21,233 nucleotides of DNA, from positions 1 through 21,233 of the forward strand of contig CALHVG010000014.1 of assembly GCA_938039145.1 (NCBI GenBank). Direction: 5' to 3'. A model generated the notes under the pieces. The model worked only from the letters and a program-made list of their open reading frames with translations. It had not been told where the DNA came from and ran no database searches. This document shows, in pieces, positions 1-8,802 of the stretch. Both the position numbers and the translations under genes were made by a program. The stretch's first letter is position 1; each line of letters starts with the position of its first letter. This DNA comes from an uncultured Treponema sp. GTDB lineage: Bacteria; Spirochaetota; Spirochaetia; Treponematales; Treponemataceae.

Positions 1-58
1 GCTGTCTGCTGTCTGCTGTCTGCTGTCTGCTGTCTGCTGTCTGCTGTCTGCTGTCTGC
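1..58. repeat. GCTGTCT heptanucleotide tandem repeat
   Basis: Eight perfect copies of the 7-bp unit GCTGTCT followed by GC. The repeat begins at the first base of the window, so it may continue upstream. Perfect short tandem repeats of this kind are prone to slipped-strand copy-number change. It lies about 375 bp upstream of hslV and outside any gene seen here. Whether it sits inside a reading frame to the left cannot be seen. Confidence 0.95.
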
Positions 59-433
59 AAAGATTGTTAGAGCCCGCAGACCTGTGTCAAGTATTATTAC
101 ACGTTTTGTTGAAGATTTATTATCATACTTGCTATAGGCAACAAATCTTTCCATGTCTTTTTATACCGCACAAGACGATAAGCGACAAGGCAATTCCCGC
201 ATGAACGTAAATGCGCAGTTTTTATGTATTTATGAAATATTGTTCTTCCCCTATCTATTTTGTATCCTGTTGCCTAAAAATCTTTCTATTCCATAGAATC
301 GCTTATTCATTTATACTTTGCCCGTGCATGGGATTTAAAATCAGGCTTACCCGCCGTTTTCCTGTTGCCAAGAATCCGTTTTCTTCATTATATTTTATGC
401 ATTAGTTCAGTAAAAAGTCAGAGAGGTTACAGA
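59..433 (+). other. Intergenic leader upstream of hslV
   Basis: AT-rich stretch with no convincing gene. The only sizeable plus-strand frames are a 64-codon Cys- and Phe-rich one at 211-405 and an upstream extension of hslV; neither has a good ribosome binding site or recognisable protein content. It contains the candidate hslV promoter near its 3' end. No tRNA-like fold or strong hairpin was seen. Confidence 0.5.
365..394 (+). promoter_or_regulatory. Candidate sigma-70 type promoter for the hslVU operon
   Basis: A TTGCCA -35-like box (365-370) and a TATATT -10-like box (389-394) are separated by 18 bp. Transcription would start near 401, giving a leader of about 33 bases before the hslV start at 434. 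This is a match to the general consensus only. Confidence 0.45.
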
Positions 434-973
434 ATGGCAAACGCCAAAATAAGAAGCACAACTATTTTATGCGTCCGCAGGAACGGAAAGGTCGCCATGG
501 CAGGCGACGGTCAGTGTACTTTGGGAGAAACTGTCTGCAAGGGGAATTCCAGGAAAGTCAGGAAAATATACGACAAGAAAATCCTTACGGGTTTTGCAGG
601 AAGCGTAGCTGATGCGTTCACTCTTCTTGAAAGGTTCGAGACTAAAGTCAAGGAATTTAACGGAGACCTTATGAGGTCGGCTGTGGAACTTGCCAAGGCG
701 TGGAGGACTGACAGAAGTCTTCAGAAACTTGAGGCAATGCTTCTTGTTGCGGATGCGGATACCACTTTGCTTATAAGCGGGGACGGAAATGTTATCGAGC
801 CTGAAAAAGATGCTATAGCCATAGGCTCGGGCGGAAACTATGCGTATTCCGCCGCTCTTGCGTATCTTGATTCTTCAAGTCTTAGCGCAAAAGAGATTGC
901 TGAAAAAAGTTTGAAGATTGCCGGGGACATCTGCATTTACACTAACGGCAATATAACAATAGAAGAATTGTAA
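434..973 (+). CDS. hslV: ATP-dependent protease peptidase subunit HslV (ClpQ)
   Basis: 179 aa, close to the 176 aa of the E. coli enzyme. HslV is the N-terminal-threonine peptidase that stacks as two hexamers and degrades proteins unfolded by HslU in the cytoplasm. The sequence reads MANAKIRS then TTILCVRRNGKVAMAGDGQ, so the nucleophile should be Thr9, freed by removal of an 8-residue propeptide. Other family landmarks are GFAGSVADAFTLLERFE, AVELAKAWRTD, AIGSGG and the C-terminal GDICIYTNGNITIEEL. The frame stays open upstream to 365, but the start at 434 is preferred because GAGAGG sits 7 bases upstream (421-426) and the extra N-terminus has no family counterpart. hslU follows after 15 bases, so the two are surely co-transcribed. 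Confidence 0.97.
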   Translation: MANAKIRSTTILCVRRNGKVAMAGDGQCTLGETVCKGNSRKVRKIYDKKILTGFAGSVADAFTLLERFETKVKEFNGDLMRSAVELAKAWRTDRSLQKLEAMLLVADADTTLLISGDGNVIEPEKDAIAIGSGGNYAYSAALAYLDSSSLSAKEIAEKSLKIAGDICIYTNGNITIEEL

Positions 974-988
974 TTTATAGGATTTTTT

Positions 989-2431
989 ATGGAAAACATG
1001 GATTTACCTTCGCTTGAGAACAAAACTGAACTTACTCCGAAACAGATTGTAGAAAAACTGGACGAATACATAATCGGTCAGAACAAGGCAAAAAGAGCTG
1101 TAGCTGTGGCTTTAAGAAACCGCGTCCGCCGCTTGAAACTTCCGGATGACATAAGGGACGAAATTGCTCCAAAGAATATTTTGATGATAGGCCCCACTGG
1201 GTCGGGAAAAACCGAGATTGCCCGCCGTCTTGCAAAACTCTGCAATGCGCCTTTTTTGAAGGTGGAAGCAACAAAGTACACGGAAGTCGGCTATGTGGGA
1301 CGCGATGTTGAATCCATGGTAAGGGATCTTATGATGGTCGGATACAAGGACGTTAAGTCTGAGATGGAGGAACTTCTTAGGGAAAAATCCGTAGGAATTG
1401 TGGAAGAGCGACTTTTGGATCTTCTTCTTCCGGGTTCAAACGAAAAAAATGCGCAGGATTCTATCAAGGATGCCGAAACGGCGGTGGTCAAACTTGAAGA
1501 GGCTTCTCCGGAGCAAAAAAAAGCAGAACCGCACGGAAACGAAGGAGAATCGACAAGGGAAAAATTCCGCCGTATGCTCAGGGAAGGAAAACTTGAGGAG
1601 CGGGAAGTGGAAGTGTCCGTAAAAAATCAGGGCGGAATTCCAAGCATGGAGATTATAGCGGGAGGTTCTCTTGATGACCTTCAGTCAAGCATGCAGAATC
1701 TTGCCGGAATACTGAATGGGGGTGGGCGGCACAAAAGGCGCACTGTTTCTGTAAGAGAAGCAAGAAAAATTCTTACCGAAGAGACGCTTGACAACATGGT
1801 GGACAGCGACAAGGTGATAGACATCGCCAAAAACAGGGTGGAAAATTCCGGAATCATCTTTGTTGACGAAATCGATAAGATTGCCGTGCACGGAGAAAGC
1901 CATGGGCAGGATGTCAGCCGCGAAGGAGTCCAGCGTGATATCCTTCCGATTGTGGAAGGAAGCAACGTTAATACAAAATTCGGCGTTGTAAACACGACAC
2001 ATATACTTTTCATCGGGGCTGGTGCGTTCAGCGTGGCTCGTCCGAGCGACCTTATTCCCGAACTTCAGGGAAGGTTTCCTCTGCGTGTTGAACTTGAAAG
2101 TCTGAACAAAGAAGATTTCATGCGTATCCTCAAAGAGCCGAAAAACAGCCTTGTGATGCAGTACACATCCCTTTTGGGAACTGAAGGCGTGAGCCTTGAC
2201 ATAACCGAAGATGCGATAGAGCGCATGAGCGAGGTTGCGCAGAAAGTCAACACTCAGTCTGAGAACATAGGAGCTAGAAGGCTTCATACGATAATGGAAA
2301 AAGTTTTCTCGGACATAAATTTTGAGGCTGACGAGCATTCGGGCGAGACCATCAAAATAGACGCATCCTATGTGGACGAAAAACTGAAGGATATAGTTCA
2401 GGATGAAGACCTTTCAAGGTACATTCTTTAA
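989..2431 (+). CDS. hslU: ATP-dependent protease ATPase subunit HslU (ClpY)
   Basis: 480 aa AAA+ unfoldase that recognises substrates and threads them into HslV. Visible motifs: EYIIGQNKAKRAVAVALRNR near the N-terminus; Walker A GPTGSGKT at residues 68-75; Walker B IIFVDEID at 289-296; the sensor-2 region ENIGARRL near the C-terminus; and the family-typical hydrophobic end DLSRYIL, the tail that docks into HslV and activates it. It is longer than the 443 aa E. coli protein. The extra length is in the intermediate (I) domain, which here has a charged stretch rich in Lys and Glu (roughly residues 160-200). AGGA at 979-982 lies 6 bases before the start. It sits between hslV and prfB in a compact operon. 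Confidence 0.97.
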   Translation: MENMDLPSLENKTELTPKQIVEKLDEYIIGQNKAKRAVAVALRNRVRRLKLPDDIRDEIAPKNILMIGPTGSGKTEIARRLAKLCNAPFLKVEATKYTEVGYVGRDVESMVRDLMMVGYKDVKSEMEELLREKSVGIVEERLLDLLLPGSNEKNAQDSIKDAETAVVKLEEASPEQKKAEPHGNEGESTREKFRRMLREGKLEEREVEVSVKNQGGIPSMEIIAGGSLDDLQSSMQNLAGILNGGGRHKRRTVSVREARKILTEETLDNMVDSDKVIDIAKNRVENSGIIFVDEIDKIAVHGESHGQDVSREGVQRDILPIVEGSNVNTKFGVVNTTHILFIGAGAFSVARPSDLIPELQGRFPLRVELESLNKEDFMRILKEPKNSLVMQYTSLLGTEGVSLDITEDAIERMSEVAQKVNTQSENIGARRLHTIMEKVFSDINFEADEHSGETIKIDASYVDEKLKDIVQDEDLSRYIL

Positions 2432-2446
2432 ATCGGGGGATTTTCG

Positions 2447-3580
2447 ATGCTTGAAGAACTAAAAATGCCGATGACGGAACTTGGAAAGGACATAGAGGAT
2501 GTCTGGAATCGTCTTGATTCTGCTTCAATCGAAAAGAAGATAGCCGAAAAAATGGCGTTGACCGAAGCCGGAGATTTTTGGAACGACCACGACAAAGCCG
2601 AAAAAGTCATGGCGCAGGTAAGAAAACTGAAAAACAAGATAGAACCTTGGAAGGCACTTCGAACCCAATACAGCGATATTGTTGCAATGTATGAGCTTGC
2701 GATGGAAAGCAAAGATTCTGCGGATGAGGCGGAAGTTGCGTCCATGCTTTCTGATGGCAGAAAACGCTTCGATGAACTGAATGTGCTTAATCTTTTGAAC
2801 GGAGAGGTTGACGATTCTTCAGCGTTCATAAGCATCCATTCGGGGGCAGGCGGAACTGAGGCGGAGGATTGGGCGGCTATGCTCAGCCGAATGTATACTC
2901 GCTGGGCGGAACGGCACGAATACAAGATAGAAGTCGTCGATGTGCTTGAAGCGGAAGGCGGAATAAAATCAATAACGATGCAGATTGACGGAGATTTTGT
3001 GTACGGTCATCTAAAAGGAGAAGCCGGAATCCACAGGCTTGTCCGTATTTCGCCGTTCGATTCCAATGCAAGACGGCATACCTCATTTGCAAGCGTTTTT
3101 GTCTTTCCCGTGCTTGACGATTCCATAGAAGTCGAAATAAGACCGGAAGATCTTAGGGTCGACACATATCGTGCAGGCGGAAAGGGCGGTCAGCACGTGA
3201 ACAAAACCGATTCCGCCGTCAGGTTTACCCATCTTCCTACAGGAATAGTGGTGGCGTGCCAGAGCGAACGCAGCCAGCTTTTCAACAGGCAGGCGTGCAT
3301 GAGCATGTTGCGTGCAAAACTTTACGAATATTACAGGGAACAGAAAGAAAAGGAGAATTCCAGGTTCGCCGCAGAAAAAAAAGGAATATCATGGGGAAAC
3401 CAGATTCGTTCCTACGTGTTCCAGCCTTACACGATGGTAAAGGATCACAGGACAAAATTTGAGTCCGGTAACATTCAGTCGGTGATGGACGGAGACATAG
3501 ACAGTTTCATGGACGCATACCTTATGGCAAAATGGAAGGGACTTCCAATGGCGGACGAAGCCGAAGACGAGGAGGTCTAG
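2447..3580 (+). CDS. prfB: Peptide chain release factor 2 (RF2)
   Basis: 377 aa class I release factor that reads UGA and UAA and triggers peptide release on the ribosome. The codon-recognition tripeptide SPF is at residues 202-204 (this marks RF2 rather than RF1). The catalytic GGQ loop is at 247-249 (AGGKGGQHVNKTDSAVR). Both match the E. coli RF2 pattern closely, including ARRHTSFASVFVFP. The N-terminal helical domain is present. Unlike E. coli prfB, the frame is continuous from the ATG: there is no in-frame UGA near codon 25. At the equivalent place the sequence reads CTT GAT (2513-2518, Leu23-Asp24), so the autoregulatory +1 frameshift is absent. GGGGGA at 2435-2440 provides a ribosome binding site 6 bases from the ATG. 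It follows hslU by 15 bases. Confidence 0.97.
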   Translation: MLEELKMPMTELGKDIEDVWNRLDSASIEKKIAEKMALTEAGDFWNDHDKAEKVMAQVRKLKNKIEPWKALRTQYSDIVAMYELAMESKDSADEAEVASMLSDGRKRFDELNVLNLLNGEVDDSSAFISIHSGAGGTEAEDWAAMLSRMYTRWAERHEYKIEVVDVLEAEGGIKSITMQIDGDFVYGHLKGEAGIHRLVRISPFDSNARRHTSFASVFVFPVLDDSIEVEIRPEDLRVDTYRAGGKGGQHVNKTDSAVRFTHLPTGIVVACQSERSQLFNRQACMSMLRAKLYEYYREQKEKENSRFAAEKKGISWGNQIRSYVFQPYTMVKDHRTKFESGNIQSVMDGDIDSFMDAYLMAKWKGLPMADEAEDEEV

Positions 3581-3591
3581 TTCAGGTAAAA

Positions 3592-5376
3592 ATGACTGTT
3601 CGGAAAAAGTCGCTAATTTTTTTTTCTCTTCTGATTTCGGGACTTTTTTTTGTGTCCGCTGAAGGCGGAAACTGGATTTTGGCTGCCGAACCGTTTTTCT
3701 TTTCGGGAAGGAGCATGGAAGGTTCTTCCGTCGAGGCGATTCAAAAGACAATTCCTTCGCTTATTCTTGAGCAGATAGCAGAAAATCTTACCCGAATGCC
3801 AAGGTCTCTTGAAAAACTCGACAGGACGCTTTATGGACTGAAAAACGAAAGGGGTTCGCTTTTCCTTCAACTTTCCGCAGAAGTGCAGAAAAGGGATTCT
3901 CTCGTCCTTGGAAAATATTCTTCCGGTCAGCTTAAAGCAAAACTTAAAGACAGCGACAAGAAGATAAAAGAAATCAGAGACAAGATAGCCGAAAATCTAA
4001 AATCCGCCGACGACGAGGAAACTAAACGCGCTCAGGAAATTCTTAGGGACGACGAGCGTTCAAGGCATATCGAAGAAGGGAAATTAGTGGAAGACGATTC
4101 GTCCTCCACTAATTTTTTCAGGCGATTCATAAAAGATTTTGCGCCCGGCGGAACTTACGAAGCTCCGGTCATAGAAAATATCGTGCTTTACAAAAACGAC
4201 CCGAACCAACTTTTTTCCGCGCCTGAAAATGTCGCTTCGCTTGACAGGAAAAGTTTTGAGTTTTCAAGCGCATGCAGCCAGGAAGGAATCCGCGGGCTTG
4301 TATCGGGAACGATTACTGCATACGGCTCGTATATGTCGGTAGGTGTAACGATATATCAGTATCCGGGCGGAAGGATAATCGGAAACGCCACAGATGTCGG
4401 AAGCATGGACGAACTTAGGACTTTGTGCGCAAGGCTTTCGGGGCAGATTACTCCAAAAATCTCCGACAGCATGCCCATAGAACTTAAACTCAATGTGGCT
4501 CCCTCCGAGGCACTTGAAAATCTTGTGGTTACCGTGGACGACGTGGTCTACTCGGATAAACCTGAATCGCTTGTGGTTTCAAGCGGAGTTCATTTCATCC
4601 AGTTTTCCTCAAAAGGCTACGACACTGAATCCACAAGTTTCAATTTTGAAGGTAACAGGGAATTTCTTATTTCCGTTGACATGAAAAAAAAGAGTACCGG
4701 AAGCCTTAAAATTGCGTTTACCAAACCTGTGGAAGGCGACCTTTTTGCGCTCGGGGAATTCAGGGGAAAAATCGACGGGAAAAACAGATTTTCGTCAATC
4801 AGCGTGAATAACAGACCCGTGCTTGGACATTTTGTCTCAAAAAACGGATTTCCGTCCGACTTCATAGTGGACAGGGCTTTGCTTGAGGAGGACGCTGTTC
4901 TTTCCGTAAAGCCCACGGATTTTGACAAAGGAAAATACATCGACAATCGTAGGATTTGGATGTACAGGGCGTACAGTTCGCTTATAATTTCTTTGATGCC
5001 TACTTTTTATGTCCTTGGAAACTACAAAAACGGCTCTACAGGATATGCGTTTCTTTCGGGGACGGACGAAAAGGCTTTCCTTACCGCAAGCCGTTACGTT
5101 ACTGCAGGAATTTCCATCGGCTGCGGAGCATGGTTTATGGTGGAACTTGTGCGTTATCTTATGGCGGCGAACGAAACGCTTCCGGTTGAGGCAAAAAAAA
5201 TTGACCCCAAAAAGAAAACTTTGATAGAAAATGAAGAGTCGGCGGCAAAAATCAAGTCCGCTTCGGGAAAAACGCCTTCCGATGAAAAAAATGCGGAAGA
5301 GGCGATTTTGCCCGATGAGAAAGGCGAGAGTTTGTCTCATACCGAAGAAAATGAAAAATCAAATACGGAGTTTTAG
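3592..5376 (+). CDS. Exported hypothetical protein with PEGA-like segment and two C-terminal membrane segments
   Basis: 594 aa, specific function not recognised. The ATG at 3592 is chosen over the upstream start at 3532, which would overlap prfB. From 3592 the protein begins with a clear signal peptide (MTVRKKSLIFFSLLISGLFF, likely cleaved after VSA at residue 23). Residues about 80-170 are highly charged and probably coiled coil. The middle contains a segment reminiscent of TolB/CsgG-like N-terminal domains (GIRGLVSGTITAYGSYMSVG). It is followed by a PEGA-like beta repeat around residues 300-365 (VTVDDVVYSDKPESLVVSSG, then GVHFIQFSSKGYDT). Two hydrophobic stretches near residues 459-475 and 503-523 could be membrane segments, followed by a charged Glu/Lys-rich tail. 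It lies 11 bases after prfB and just before ftsY. A role at the cell envelope is inference from this architecture. Confidence 0.75.
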   Translation: MTVRKKSLIFFSLLISGLFFVSAEGGNWILAAEPFFFSGRSMEGSSVEAIQKTIPSLILEQIAENLTRMPRSLEKLDRTLYGLKNERGSLFLQLSAEVQKRDSLVLGKYSSGQLKAKLKDSDKKIKEIRDKIAENLKSADDEETKRAQEILRDDERSRHIEEGKLVEDDSSSTNFFRRFIKDFAPGGTYEAPVIENIVLYKNDPNQLFSAPENVASLDRKSFEFSSACSQEGIRGLVSGTITAYGSYMSVGVTIYQYPGGRIIGNATDVGSMDELRTLCARLSGQITPKISDSMPIELKLNVAPSEALENLVVTVDDVVYSDKPESLVVSSGVHFIQFSSKGYDTESTSFNFEGNREFLISVDMKKKSTGSLKIAFTKPVEGDLFALGEFRGKIDGKNRFSSISVNNRPVLGHFVSKNGFPSDFIVDRALLEEDAVLSVKPTDFDKGKYIDNRRIWMYRAYSSLIISLMPTFYVLGNYKNGSTGYAFLSGTDEKAFLTASRYVTAGISIGCGAWFMVELVRYLMAANETLPVEAKKIDPKKKTLIENEESAAKIKSASGKTPSDEKNAEEAILPDEKGESLSHTEENEKSNTEF

Positions 5377-5379
5377 AAA

Positions 5380-6249
5380 ATGGGAAAAAAATCTTTTGCG
5401 GAGAAACTTAAAGGCCTTTTTTCAGGAAAAAAATACGATCGGGAATTTTTTGAGGAACTTACGGACAGTCTTATCGAAGGCGATGTCGGGGCAAGGACAG
5501 CATTCGAGATTTCAGACATTCTTGAGGAACGCTCAAAGAAAAAGCATCTTTCCAAAGAAGATGAAATTCTTCTTGAATTAAAATCAATTCTTCTTGAATA
5601 CGTGAAGGAAGCGGAACTTTTTCCCGATGCCGAAAAGAACAACATATGGATGGTGCTTGGCGTAAACGGTGTCGGAAAGACAACGAGCGTCGCAAAACTC
5701 GGAAAATATTTCAAGAGTGCCGTTGAAAACACTGTTCTTGCCGCTGCGGACACGTTCAGGGCGGCGGCGATTGAGCAGCTTTCCACCCACGGCTCTAATT
5801 TAGGCATTCGTGTGGTTAGCCATCAGCACGGCTCCGACCCTGCGGCTGTGGTTTTTGACGCTGCTTCGGCGTGCTTTTCAAAAGGGTCGGGGCTTGTGCT
5901 TACAGACACGGCGGGGCGGCTTCACAACAAGGAAAATCTTGTTCGGGAACTTCAAAAAATCGACAGAATCTGCACTGAAAAGGCGGACGAAGGATTTTTC
6001 AAGCGGATATTGGTGCTGGACGCAACAACGGGGCAGAACGCATTCAGGCAGGCGGAAGTTTTTAACGAGGCTGTAGGAGTCGATGCGATAATCCTTACAA
6101 AATACGATTCCACGGCGAAAGGCGGGCTATTGGTTTCGATTGGAAAAGAACTTTCCGTTCCCACAGCCTTTGTCTGCGACGGGGAAAAATACGATTCAAT
6201 CAAAAAATTCGATTCCGAAAAATATGTGGACGAATTTTTGGGGCTATGA
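5380..6249 (+). CDS. ftsY: Signal recognition particle receptor FtsY
   Basis: 289 aa SRP-receptor GTPase that docks ribosome-nascent chain-SRP complexes at the Sec translocon. Motifs in order: N-domain start GKKSFAEKLKGLF; GDVGART near 34-40; G1 GVNGVGKTT at 94-102; DTFRAAA at 124-130; G3 DTAGR at 176-180; DATTGQNA near 214-221; G4 TKYDSTAKGG at 240-249. Most family members have TKLDG at G4, so TKYDS is a mild variation. The long acidic N-terminal domain of E. coli FtsY is missing, as in many bacteria, so only the NG core is present. It starts 3 bases after the previous gene and its stop overlaps the next ATG (ATGA), indicating translational coupling. Confidence 0.97.
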   Translation: MGKKSFAEKLKGLFSGKKYDREFFEELTDSLIEGDVGARTAFEISDILEERSKKKHLSKEDEILLELKSILLEYVKEAELFPDAEKNNIWMVLGVNGVGKTTSVAKLGKYFKSAVENTVLAAADTFRAAAIEQLSTHGSNLGIRVVSHQHGSDPAAVVFDAASACFSKGSGLVLTDTAGRLHNKENLVRELQKIDRICTEKADEGFFKRILVLDATTGQNAFRQAEVFNEAVGVDAIILTKYDSTAKGGLLVSIGKELSVPTAFVCDGEKYDSIKKFDSEKYVDEFLGL

Positions 6250-7505
6250 CGGTGATTTCGGGGCGTGCGAAAAATTTTTTTTTGATTTTCCTCGTTTTTT
6301 TTGCAAAAGAGAATGCCTTTTCTTTTCAGAAAAACACGCTCCAATATCGGACAATTATTCGCTTTGTGAACGTAGTTACGGGAGTCCTGCTTGACGGCGA
6401 TGTTAAAACGGAAAAACTGAACTGCGGCGCATTGGCGTATTTTTATGCGGGGGCGGAATGGACAGCTGACGGCTCTCCTTCAAGAAAAATCGATAGAATT
6501 TTTCCTGATTTTTCAGGAATTTTCGATGCCGCTCAGCAATACGACTCTTCAAACGACAGCGGATTGTGGATTTATTCCCTTGGCGAAAAAACCGATAATC
6601 CTTTTTTGGTGGAAAGACCAAAGGAATTTGAAAAAGCGCAGAAGGAAATCGAAAATATTTCAAAAGCGAAAAACGAAGATTCTTTTTTGAAAGACGATTT
6701 TTCAGGCGGTTCTACTTCCAGGGACGACGAGCCGCTTTTGGACGGAAGTCTTGTCGGCTTGCAGAAATCAAAAAGTTTTTCCGAAAGGCGGCTTTTGGAA
6801 AGCGACAGGACGCTTAGGATTCATTTTTTTGAGGACGAGGTGCTTGCCGTTCAGCCTGCGACTTGGCAGAAGTCCGTGGTTGTTTCTAATGGTGCCGGAT
6901 TTTTCAGAAAATTTTACGATTCTGAAATGCGGCTTTACAAAAAAGAGGCGTGGACGAACGGCGATTCTCTTGAAAAAATAAATCTAAAGTCAAGCGAGAA
7001 ATATTCCTATCTTGAAAACGAGACCAAGCCATTTTCGAAAACTCTTGTTGCAGATGGCGTTATGCAGGAAACTTTTTACGACAAAAACGGACGAATAACT
7101 GAGTTCAAGGATTACAGTCGTTCTTCCGAAGAAAAAAAAGGAGCGGAAGAGCCTTATTTTGTTCTTTTGAGTAGGACAAACTTTTCTTACACGGCTGAGG
7201 GAAAATTGAAGGAAAAGCGTTACGCCGAGTACGAATATTCAAAGTCGGATAAAAAAAAGATTTTAAACACTTTTGAAAAGCGTGATGTTTATGACTATAA
7301 AACGCAAGAGCGGCCGCCGGATTATTATTATTACGAGGGTGAACGCCTTTGCCTTGAGACAATATACAGTTCCAAGAATTCGTGGATTACGACCATGTAT
7401 TTTGACGACGGTTTTTCGGCAAAGGCTGTATGGCTCGAAGGAAAGCACATAAGGGACGATTTTTATCTGAACGAAAAGATTAGGAGAAGCAGAAGTTATG
7501 AATAA
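6246..7505 (+). CDS. Exported hypothetical protein
   Basis: 419 aa, no family firmly recognised. The N-terminus has a basic residue followed by a strongly hydrophobic run (KNFFLIFLVFFAKENAFS), consistent with a signal peptide or anchor. The C-terminal half is rich in aromatic and charged residues, with short recurring units of the type ETFYDKNGRITEFKDYS and YYYYEGERLCLETIYSS. These recall the MORN-variant repeats of the YwqK-like family, but the resemblance is loose. The ATG overlaps the ftsY stop by 4 bases, and the 3' end overlaps the following LolC/E gene by 8 bases. Because it is tightly coupled to lipoprotein-transport genes, an envelope function is plausible; that is inference. Confidence 0.7.
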   Translation: MTVISGRAKNFFLIFLVFFAKENAFSFQKNTLQYRTIIRFVNVVTGVLLDGDVKTEKLNCGALAYFYAGAEWTADGSPSRKIDRIFPDFSGIFDAAQQYDSSNDSGLWIYSLGEKTDNPFLVERPKEFEKAQKEIENISKAKNEDSFLKDDFSGGSTSRDDEPLLDGSLVGLQKSKSFSERRLLESDRTLRIHFFEDEVLAVQPATWQKSVVVSNGAGFFRKFYDSEMRLYKKEAWTNGDSLEKINLKSSEKYSYLENETKPFSKTLVADGVMQETFYDKNGRITEFKDYSRSSEEKKGAEEPYFVLLSRTNFSYTAEGKLKEKRYAEYEYSKSDKKKILNTFEKRDVYDYKTQERPPDYYYYEGERLCLETIYSSKNSWITTMYFDDGFSAKAVWLEGKHIRDDFYLNEKIRRSRSYE

Positions 7506-8802
7506 AAAAAGTTTTTCTTCGTCGCTAAGGTGGATTTTTTTTGTGTCGAACCGTTTTTCAAATGTTGACAGAAAAGGCAGGTCCAAGGCTACGGGGCTTC
7601 TTTCCATGCTGGGAATATGCGTAGGGGTGATGACCCTTGTTACTGTGGTCAGCGTGATGAACGGTTTTCAGATGAGTTTTATAGATTCCATAATGGAAAT
7701 AAGTTCGTTCCATCTACAGGCAAGGGACATAGACGAAAAAATGTTTCCCGATTTTGAAAAAGTCTGCATGGAAGAAAAAAACGTGAAAACAGTCTATCCG
7801 TTTTACGAGGCTCAAGGGCTTTTGACATCCGGAAAAAACAATCAGAACGCTGTCGTTGTAAGGGCGGTAGAAAACGATGTGCTTGAAAAAGATTCCGGGC
7901 TTAAAAATGAACTTAGGATTGTTTCCGGGGATTTTGACCTGTCCCTTCCTGAAAACATTGTAATCGGAAGCTACCTTTCTCGGCTTCTTGATGTTCGGGT
8001 GGGTTCTTCGGTTACGCTTGCGGCATTAAGCGGCGGAAAAGATGTAGCACTTATTTCCGATAGCCGTGTCTTCACCGTAAAAGGAATTTTCGAATCGGGC
8101 TACATGGACATAAATCAGGCTTATTCTTTTGTGAGCATTGAGTCGGCGAAAAAATATTTCGGTAAAGATTCGCCGCTTGTTTATGCGATAAAACTCAAGA
8201 ACCGCTCGAACGACGCTCAGACTCTGGCATCTCTTTCCGAAAAAATTCCCGGTGCGGACATAAAATCTTGGAGAGAATACAACAGAAGTTTTTTCGGAGC
8301 TTTGCGAATCGAAAAAAACATACTTATGCTATTTGTTTTTCTTATTTTTGTGGTTGTGGCCATAAACATCTACAATGGAATGCGCAGGCTTGTGTTTGAA
8401 CGAAGAGGCGAAATTTCTACGATGTCTGCGATGGGGGCGGCAAAATGGGAAATCCACCTGATTTTTGTCTTGCGGGGATTTACCGGCGGGCTTTTGGGAA
8501 CTTTGCTTGGAGTCGTCCTTTCCATGTTCCTTTGCGCCAACATGGCTAAGGTTTTCATGTTTGCCTCGGATTTTATGTACTGCACGGAATATTTTTTTAC
8601 GGCGATTTTTTCTCCCGGAAATGCGATGTTCGTTCGGGAAAACCCTATGTATCAGGTTTACGCATCCATTCCTGCAAAGGTGGTTTTTCATGAGGTGATG
8701 ATGATTTCTTTTTTTGGAATTGCCTCGCCTCTTGTTTCAAGCGTCCTTGCAAGTTCGAGCGTATTGAAAATCAAGATAGCGGAGGTGCTTCACGATGAGT
8801 GA
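7498..8802 (+). CDS. LolC/LolE family lipoprotein-release ABC permease (first copy)
   Basis: 434 aa inner-membrane permease of the type that pulls mature lipoproteins out of the cytoplasmic membrane with LolD. The start region is typical: SNRFSNVDRKGRSKATGLLS followed by a transmembrane segment around residues 34-56. A large periplasmic domain follows, then three more segments near 273-295, 317-350 and 394-415. The MacB/FtsX-type cytoplasmic loop RRGEISTMSAMGA lies between segments 2 and 3 and matches the coupling region that contacts the ATPase. Its coding region overlaps the gene before and lolD after (8 bases each). Whether this copy corresponds to LolC or LolE cannot be decided from sequence alone, so no symbol is given. 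Confidence 0.92.
   Translation: MNKKSFSSSLRWIFFVSNRFSNVDRKGRSKATGLLSMLGICVGVMTLVTVVSVMNGFQMSFIDSIMEISSFHLQARDIDEKMFPDFEKVCMEEKNVKTVYPFYEAQGLLTSGKNNQNAVVVRAVENDVLEKDSGLKNELRIVSGDFDLSLPENIVIGSYLSRLLDVRVGSSVTLAALSGGKDVALISDSRVFTVKGIFESGYMDINQAYSFVSIESAKKYFGKDSPLVYAIKLKNRSNDAQTLASLSEKIPGADIKSWREYNRSFFGALRIEKNILMLFVFLIFVVVAINIYNGMRRLVFERRGEISTMSAMGAAKWEIHLIFVLRGFTGGLLGTLLGVVLSMFLCANMAKVFMFASDFMYCTEYFFTAIFSPGNAMFVRENPMYQVYASIPAKVVFHEVMMISFFGIASPLVSSVLASSSVLKIKIAEVLHDE

Noticed and set aside
211..405. 64-codon plus-strand frame before hslV
   Set aside because: Cys/Phe-rich low-complexity content, no ribosome binding site, and overlaps the candidate hslV promoter.
365..433. Upstream start for HslV
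   Set aside because: The 23 extra residues are unlike the short HslV propeptide, whereas the ATG at 434 has GAGAGG at good spacing.
1685..2338. Long minus-strand open frame (217 codons) opposite hslU
   Set aside because: It lies entirely within hslU, which has all family motifs; this is a compositional shadow.
2447..2520. Programmed frameshift in prfB
   Set aside because: The reading frame is continuous from the ATG with a good ribosome binding site and there is no in-frame TGA.
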